A DNA stretch of 64,000 bases, taken from positions 3,066,108 through 3,130,107 of the forward strand of contig NZ_LR698973.1 of the NCBI RefSeq assembly GCF_902381825.1. The letters run 5' to 3'. The stretch's first letter is position 1. Every line of letters begins with the position of its first letter. The stretch is from Pseudocoprococcus catus (GTDB lineage: Bacteria > Bacillota > Clostridia > Lachnospirales > Lachnospiraceae). Below are positions 59,072-64,000 of this stretch, one piece after another. Below the pieces are notes generated by a model that saw nothing but the letters and a program-made list of their open reading frames with translations, did not search any database and had not been told where the DNA came from. Position numbers and translations under genes: made by a program.

Positions 59072-59977
59072 TCAAAGCATTTTCTGGATTTTAAGAATTT
59101 CAACCAGTGCTTTATCACGCCACTTATTTAAACTTTCAACTGTATTACCGAGTTCCGGATCACGGTTGGCAATTTCTTCTTCCACGCCTTTTCCGGCAAT
59201 ATCGTAAATTGGCTTATGAGGCAGGCCGTATTTTTCAGGACCTTTTGCGATGCCGCCGTCGATACCGAGGCTGATGCACATGATCTGACCGAGAATGGCC
59301 ATTCGCATACCTGGACCGAACATGATGGCGCGATCCACATCTTCAACGGAGCAAACACCCTGTTCAACGATATCCATAGCTGTAAAAAGTGCTTTCCAGG
59401 AAATGTTATTGACAATAAAACCGTCCACTTCTTTTCGACATACAATCGGAGCCTTTCCCATTGCCGTATAAACTTCAACAACTTTGTCGATGACATCTTT
59501 CGGGCATTCCGGGCCGCATATTTCGATCAATGGCAGAATATAAGATGGATTATAAGGGTGAGCAACTAAGATATTGCCGGGATATAAGGCATCTTTTTGG
59601 AGAATACTTGGAAAATAATGGCTGGTTGTGCTGACAATAATCGTTTTGTCACCAAGTATTTCCTGAACTGTACGGAAGATACTGCGTTTTAAGTCTTCAC
59701 GTTCAGGAACGGCCTCCTGGACAATATCAGCACCGCCTTTTAAGGCTTCTTTTAAATCCGTGGAAATTTTGACGGTTTTCTGTTTCTCATCTGCAATGGC
59801 CTGGGTTGTCATACCGGCTTCAACGAGAATATCAAATATATTTTTTAAATTTTTACGAATCTGTTCTTCACTTACAACATCGTAAAGTGTAACATCAAAA
59901 TCATGGAGCAATGCGTTGGCTCCAAGGCCGGCACCGATCATACCTGTACCAATAAAAACTGCTTTATAATTTGCCAT
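59072..59977 (-). CDS. 3-hydroxyacid dehydrogenase, L-carnitine-dehydrogenase-like
   Basis: About 301 residues from the ATG ten bases after GGGGG; an in-frame TTG two codons upstream is less well placed. It has NAD-binding GTGMIGAGLGANAL and the active-site segment VAHPYNPSYILPLIEICG, which resembles carnitine 3-dehydrogenases. Those act on free beta-hydroxy acids rather than CoA esters. It should oxidise the imported beta-hydroxy acid to the beta-keto acid used by the cleavage enzyme. Its exact substrate is not deducible. Confidence 0.82.
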   Translation of the reverse strand: MANYKAVFIGTGMIGAGLGANALLHDFDVTLYDVVSEEQIRKNLKNIFDILVEAGMTTQAIADEKQKTVKISTDLKEALKGGADIVQEAVPEREDLKRSIFRTVQEILGDKTIIVSTTSHYFPSILQKDALYPGNILVAHPYNPSYILPLIEICGPECPKDVIDKVVEVYTAMGKAPIVCRKEVDGFIVNNISWKALFTAMDIVEQGVCSVEDVDRAIMFGPGMRMAILGQIMCISLGIDGGIAKGPEKYGLPHKPIYDIAGKGVEEEIANRDPELGNTVESLNKWRDKALVEILKIQKML

Positions 59978-60013
59978 AGTCAATAACCCCCTTTAAAGTT
60001 ATGTCATTTGTAT

Positions 60014-61360
60014 TTATAATCCGATAATTGTGACAACTGTAGTTGCTACAAGGGTAACAATTAATGTGAAAACAGTACAGATCCAGAATGCATACTTATA
60101 ACTGAGCTTATGATTGACGCCCAGATAAGCAAACATCAGGAAGCAGCCTGTTGAATGTGGCAGCGAATCCAGTGTAACGGAAGCAAAGGCCATTAAACGG
60201 TGCAGAACATTAAGATCACAGCCGGACTGGATAAAATAATCACCCAGATACTGCATACATAACTGCAGACCTGATGAAGCAGAGGCTGTAACACCGGCCA
60301 GGACACTGGTTGAAATAACGCCTTTCCAGTAAATAGGAATATCCAATCCAATCAGCCATGTCAGAATGTTCTGGAAGGCAGGTGCTGATGCAACGATGCT
60401 TCCGAAACCGACAACGGCACCTAATACAAGGGCAGATGTTGCAGCTGCGCCTGCACTGTCGGCAAATAAGCTCTTAAACATAGCTGCCAGTGAATTTCCA
60501 AGATATTTACGGTTTAATACAAGGCAAATGATGAATGCAAAGGCCATACCCAGACAGGAAAGCAGCGTTGCATTAGAGATAAATTTTGTTAAGCTGCCGA
60601 TGACAATAAAAGCAACAAGGAAGATCAGAGGCAGGAAGGAGGATACTGTACCGGGAAGTTCATCTCTGGATTTCAACTCACCTTTTACAGGGCTTTTCCA
60701 GTTTTTATCCCAGCCTTCTTCTTTGCCGGCGGCAACAAGGGCCATTTCTTTTTTATAAACGTGCTCTGTATAGATAATACTGATTGCAAGTCCGGCAATG
60801 GCCATGATGAAACCGAGGAGAGGCGCAGCCATTAATGTTGTTCCGAGTCCAGTTGGGATAACATTCTGAACCTGTGTACTGCCTGGAACGGCCATAGACC
60901 ATGAGGCACCGCCGATAGCAATTGGGATGATGGTCAGTTTTCGAGGAATATTCAATTCTTCAAATAATTTGAACATGATCGGTCCAACTGCAAACATGCA
61001 TACGAAAAAGCTGACGCCGCCGTAGCAGAGAAGGAAGCAGAACAGTGATAAAACAGTGATGATATGCTTCTTTCCGAACCAGTCGAGGAATTTATAGGCA
61101 ATCGCGGTGCAGGCACCGGTTTCACCCATGATATTCGCAAAACATGTAGAAACAAAGAATAAAATGTAGTAAGCTGAAAATACAGTTGCAAGGCCTCCGG
61201 CCCAACTTGTGGCGAAGCCGGTCCAGAGATTGATACCGTTGAAAATACAGATAACTGCGCCAGCCAGCAAGCTTAATGGAACGGCATTTAATCCCCAGTA
61301 AGCGAAAACAATCATGACAATAATACCAAGGATAAGCCCTATAATACCTAATGCTGTCAT
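60014..61360 (-). CDS. GntP-family organic acid permease
   Basis: The 448-residue protein has about 12 membrane spans and GntP/CitMHS-like motifs (CYGGVSFFVCMFAVGPIMFKLF, GGASWSMAVPGSTQVQNVIP, SASSGLQL). Members bring in gluconate, 3-hydroxybutyrate or similar hydroxy acids with protons. Lying between the cleavage-enzyme and dehydrogenase genes, it is the natural importer of the pathway substrate. It argues for an anion rather than zwitterionic carnitine. Confidence 0.85.
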   Translation of the reverse strand: MTALGIIGLILGIIVMIVFAYWGLNAVPLSLLAGAVICIFNGINLWTGFATSWAGGLATVFSAYYILFFVSTCFANIMGETGACTAIAYKFLDWFGKKHIITVLSLFCFLLCYGGVSFFVCMFAVGPIMFKLFEELNIPRKLTIIPIAIGGASWSMAVPGSTQVQNVIPTGLGTTLMAAPLLGFIMAIAGLAISIIYTEHVYKKEMALVAAGKEEGWDKNWKSPVKGELKSRDELPGTVSSFLPLIFLVAFIVIGSLTKFISNATLLSCLGMAFAFIICLVLNRKYLGNSLAAMFKSLFADSAGAAATSALVLGAVVGFGSIVASAPAFQNILTWLIGLDIPIYWKGVISTSVLAGVTASASSGLQLCMQYLGDYFIQSGCDLNVLHRLMAFASVTLDSLPHSTGCFLMFAYLGVNHKLSYKYAFWICTVFTLIVTLVATTVVTIIGL

Positions 61361-61422
61361 TTGTAACCCTCCTTTATTACCTCTTTCCTAACCTTTTTCA
61401 TTTATTTTGAATAAAATAATTA

Positions 61423-62289
61423 TTATCTTACAAGTGGCTTCAGACCAAGAATTTCTCTTGCTTCTGCAGCAGTTGCAGGCTGTTTGCCAAATGTTTTAAC
61501 TGCATCAACGGCTCGCTTAACAAGCATCTCATTTGTTGCGATAATCTTTTTGCCGTCCTCATCAAAACCATAGACAACGTTATCTTCCAGACCAACACGA
61601 ACATGACCGCCCAGGGCGATGGCTGTGTAAAGGACAGGCATATGACCGGCACCGATACCGAAAGCAGACCATGTGGAGCCTTCAGGAATATGTCTTGAAA
61701 GATATTCTACATTTTCAACTGTTGCCGGCATACCTCCGGTAACACCGAGGCAGAACTGGAAATGCATTGGTGTTTTAATGAGACCTTGATTGTAGTAGTA
61801 ATTGACATTGGTCAGCATACCAGGATCAAAAATCTCAAATTCCGGCTTAACATCATGTTCATTATAAGCGGTCATCAGCTTAACAAGGAACTGAGGACTA
61901 TTTTCAAAAACGGCAATTGGTGTAAAGTTCATGGAACCTGAATCTACAGAACCCATTTCAATCTCAGGGCAAAGTTCATGATGTCTGTAACGCATCTCAT
62001 CAGGGCACATATGTGCAGGTGTGGAACCGGAAGAAGTACAGTTGATGACAACATCACAATCTTTGTAAGCTCTGATTTTCTTAACAATTTCGAGAAAATC
62101 TTCTGTAACCATAGCACCGAGGCCATCTTTGGCACGTGTGTGGATGTGGACAACGGATGCGCCGGCTTTCCAGCATTTGTAAGCGTCTTCAGCAATTTCA
62201 TCCGGTGTTTCAGGAATTTTGTAACCCTTTGGTGTTAATGCACCTGTTAATGCTGCTGTGATAATGACTTTGTTTTTTAAGTTACTCAT
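61423..62289 (-). CDS. Beta-keto acid cleavage enzyme (BKACE/Kce family)
   Basis: The 288-residue TIM barrel has the zinc-binding HIH motif (VVHIHTR, His48 and His50) and the C-terminal GGHVRVGLEDNVVY with Glu235, the metal ligands of 3-keto-5-aminohexanoate cleavage enzymes. The family condenses a beta-keto acid with acetyl-CoA to give acetoacetate and a new acyl-CoA. It is the first gene after the sigma-54 promoter, with a leader of about 60 bases. Likely substrates include dehydrocarnitine-like, 3-keto-5-aminohexanoate-like or other short beta-keto acids. Confidence 0.88.
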   Translation of the reverse strand: MSNLKNKVIITAALTGALTPKGYKIPETPDEIAEDAYKCWKAGASVVHIHTRAKDGLGAMVTEDFLEIVKKIRAYKDCDVVINCTSSGSTPAHMCPDEMRYRHHELCPEIEMGSVDSGSMNFTPIAVFENSPQFLVKLMTAYNEHDVKPEFEIFDPGMLTNVNYYYNQGLIKTPMHFQFCLGVTGGMPATVENVEYLSRHIPEGSTWSAFGIGAGHMPVLYTAIALGGHVRVGLEDNVVYGFDEDGKKIIATNEMLVKRAVDAVKTFGKQPATAAEAREILGLKPLVR

Positions 62290-62359
62290 GAAAATACCTC
62301 CCTTTACGTTGTTTCACCTTATAGATGAACATCCTATGTTTTCTTACACCTTAATAAGC

Positions 62360-62375
62360 AGCAAGTTGTGTGCCA
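62360..62375 (-). promoter_or_regulatory. Sigma-54 (-24/-12) promoter
   Basis: The minus strand reads TTGGCACACAACTTGCT. TGGCAC, five bases, TTGCT matches the sigma-54 consensus with correct GG/GC spacing. Transcription would start near 62350, about 60 bases before the BKACE start. A sigma-54 enhancer-binding protein is encoded divergently 175 bp away. Confidence 0.88.
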
Positions 62376-62427
62376 ATATAAAAAACTGAAAAACAAAGGA
62401 TTTTTCGACGATTTGAGCAAAAAATTG

Positions 62428-62517
62428 ATGCAGAAATGCATTTTTTTAAAAACTTTGCCCAAAAACAATGTATTTTTGCAAGAACAATGCTATAATGTCA
62501 CAAAAGAGAAACATTGT
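62428..62517. promoter_or_regulatory. Palindromes and regulator promoter between the divergent genes
   Basis: ATGCAGAAATGCAT (62428-62441) is a 5-4-5 palindrome. ACAATGT (62465-62471) and ACATTGT (62511-62517) form a wider inverted pair. TGCTATAAT (62488-62496) is an extended -10 box for the regulator gene. The palindromes lie roughly 80-170 bp upstream of the sigma-54 start site, the usual distance for enhancer sites. Confidence 0.5.
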
Positions 62518-62551
62518 ACGTATGGGGATAGGTTAATAAGAGGAGAGGAAA

Positions 62552-63997
62552 ATGGAATTTGATTTAGGGAGGCTTTTAACTGAGGAGTCGAAGCGCATGA
62601 TGAATTGTCTTCATGAAGGAATATTTATTGCTGATAAAATGGGCAATATTGTATTTGCGAATCAGGCTTTATTGGAGATGGCGGGTGGTACGGAAGAATA
62701 CGCGCTATCTTTGAATGTTTTTAATTTCAAAAAGCAGGGAGTCGATGTCAATAAAGACCAGTTATTGGCGCAGAGAGCCCTTGAGACAAAGCGGAGGATC
62801 ACACGCATCAGCGAGGTGAAGATCACGACGGGTTATTCCTACAGACAATTGGGGACGGCTACGCCTTTGTTGGATGATGAAGGTGAAATTCAGTATATTG
62901 TTGTTGAAATGCAGACCTTAGATCATATTCAGCGTACCTATCAGGACGGCTTGTATGAACAAAGGGAAGATTTCGGAGAGGAGGTGAAGAAGGATTCTTC
63001 ACCATTTATCTGTGTGAATCCGAATATGAAATCCATTTTGAATATGGCTAAAAGAATTGCAGATATGGATACAACCATCTTAATTACCGGTGAAACAGGT
63101 ACAGGAAAGCAGGTTTTAGTTGATTATATTGTCAGTCAGAGTCATCTGGCCTCAAAACAGGTTGTTTCTATTAACTGTTCTTCCATTCCTGAAAATTTAT
63201 TTGAATCGGAATTATTTGGATATGAATCGGGAAGTTTCACAGGGGCATCCAAGAACGGCAAGATGGGATTATTTGAGGCGGCAGAGGATGGTGTGATTTT
63301 CCTTGATGAGATTAATTCGATGCCTCTGTCCATGCAGGGAAAATTGCTGAGAGTGTTGGAAACAAAACGGTATTATCGAATTGGTTCATCGAAGGAGAGA
63401 ACACTGAAGTGCAGATTTATTGCAGCAACGAATGTTGATCTGAAAGACTGCATTGCTACGGGAACATTCAGAAGCGATTTGTATTATCGCATTAATATTA
63501 TTTCGCTGAATATTCCACCCCTTCGGGAAAGAAAAGAAGATATTATTCCGTTGACACAGCAGTTTCTCAGAAGCTTTTCAGAAAAATATGGTGTCATTAA
63601 AATGGCAACACCGGAACTGATGAAGATACTGTTAAGCTATGACTGGCCGGGAAATGTCAGAGAGTTGAGAAATATTTTGGAGAAGCTGGTGATTATGACA
63701 GATCCGAAGAATATTTATCTCTCGGAGATGATAGAAAGTGTTGGTTTCCCTATTAAAGAGGCTCCGGCTGATTTTGTACTTCCAATAGAAGATTTGACAT
63801 ATTATGAAAAATTATATCAGGCGTATCCGGAGCAGTTTTCTTTAAAGAATTGTCTGGAGAATTTTGAGTCGTCGTTGATAAAGAGTGTGCTTGACCATAC
63901 ACATAATACTTATAAGGCGGCTGAGATTTTAAAAGTTGATCAGTCTTCGATATCCCGTAAAATTAATAAGTACCATATAAGCTACAACAAAAAATAA
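62552..63997 (+). CDS. Sigma-54-dependent enhancer-binding regulator (PAS-AAA-Fis)
   Basis: The 481-residue protein has an N-terminal PAS domain (about 15-125, with GNIVFANQALLEMAGG), a central AAA+ domain (about 150-385: Walker A GETGTGKQ, sigma-54 contact loop GSFTGA in place of GAFTGA, Walker B VIFLDEIN, RE...RNILE sensor 2) and a C-terminal Fis-type helix-turn-helix (NTYKAAEILKVDQSSISRKINKYHIS). It is divergent from the BKACE operon and almost certainly its activator, with the PAS domain likely sensing the substrate. Start after AGGAGAGG. Confidence 0.92.
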   Translation: MEFDLGRLLTEESKRMMNCLHEGIFIADKMGNIVFANQALLEMAGGTEEYALSLNVFNFKKQGVDVNKDQLLAQRALETKRRITRISEVKITTGYSYRQLGTATPLLDDEGEIQYIVVEMQTLDHIQRTYQDGLYEQREDFGEEVKKDSSPFICVNPNMKSILNMAKRIADMDTTILITGETGTGKQVLVDYIVSQSHLASKQVVSINCSSIPENLFESELFGYESGSFTGASKNGKMGLFEAAEDGVIFLDEINSMPLSMQGKLLRVLETKRYYRIGSSKERTLKCRFIAATNVDLKDCIATGTFRSDLYYRINIISLNIPPLRERKEDIIPLTQQFLRSFSEKYGVIKMATPELMKILLSYDWPGNVRELRNILEKLVIMTDPKNIYLSEMIESVGFPIKEAPADFVLPIEDLTYYEKLYQAYPEQFSLKNCLENFESSLIKSVLDHTHNTYKAAEILKVDQSSISRKINKYHISYNKK

Positions 63998-64000
63998 TAT

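Noticed and set aside
61423-62289. Naming the operon a carnitine pathway outright
   Set aside because: The dehydrogenase and BKACE fit, but the permease is GntP-like rather than a carnitine carrier, and no betainyl-CoA-specific thioesterase is seen.
1-64000. tRNA and rRNA genes
   Set aside because: No cloverleaf-like or rRNA-like sequence was noticed while reading. A dedicated tRNA scan was not possible here, so a missed tRNA cannot be fully excluded.

Overview
The window looks like chromosomal DNA of a gut Firmicute, most likely a Lachnospiraceae relative (Blautia/Dorea type). Reasons: an rpsI end followed by Tn1549-like conjugative-element debris, strong AGGAGG ribosome sites, a bile-salt-hydrolase-type enzyme, lantibiotic/bacitracin-type resistance modules, a c-di-GMP-I riboswitch remnant, and clostridial redox and beta-keto-acid genes. 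The family assignment is inference from gene content.

Region 1 (1 to about 41,500) is a graveyard of integrative/conjugative elements with live cargo. It begins at the 3' end of rpsI. Backbone pieces are a broken parA, a CD1845-like membrane protein, a MOBP-type relaxase, mobC, XRE, sigma-like, primase, DUF6061, DUF6664, DUF3848 and TnpV genes. Most are truncated, and no type IV secretion gene or integrase is present. Two homologous backbone stretches occur (DUF6664 / ATPase / DUF3848 at 18.8-20.7 kb and at 32.5-34.7 kb), each with a different cargo ATPase in the same slot. Intact cargo: (a) response regulator, kinase and E-loop ABC transporter (5.4-8.8 kb); (b) kinase and regulator divergent from a LanFEG-like ABC transporter (9.2-13.7 kb); (c) a BceAB-BceRS-like peptide-detoxification module (14.0-18.6 kb); (d) an AraC-regulated ECF-type importer joined to two IrtAB/YbtPQ-like ABC half-transporters, with an unusual fusion of three ATPase domains and one membrane domain (24.4-31.8 kb). 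A decayed restriction-modification start, a CPBP protease, unknown membrane proteins and a SnoaL-PAS hybrid histidine kinase follow. A chimera of a cut c-di-GMP riboswitch and a receiver-domain tail closes the region.

Region 2 (41.5-54.6 kb) looks like ordinary chromosome: a TlpA lipoprotein / 4Fe-4S membrane protein / CD1871A-type redox operon divergent from a two-component system; a dipeptide epimerase with a transglutaminase-like protein; a D-2-hydroxyacid dehydrogenase; an NSS-family transporter; and a TPP-riboswitch operon thiM-thiE that runs directly into a choloylglycine-hydrolase-family gene.

Region 3 (54.6-64.0 kb) is the most coherent metabolic system. Seven tightly spaced minus-strand genes encode a beta-keto acid cleavage enzyme, a GntP-type permease, a carnitine-dehydrogenase-like enzyme, a thiolase, a 3-hydroxybutyryl-CoA dehydrogenase, a CoA-transferase and a ketopantoate-reductase-like enzyme. 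A consensus sigma-54 -24/-12 promoter precedes them, and a divergent PAS/AAA/Fis enhancer-binding protein flanks them. I infer import and oxidation of a beta-hydroxy acid, acetyl-CoA-dependent cleavage to acetoacetate plus an acyl-CoA, and conversion of acetoacetate to acetyl-CoA or 3-hydroxybutyryl-CoA.
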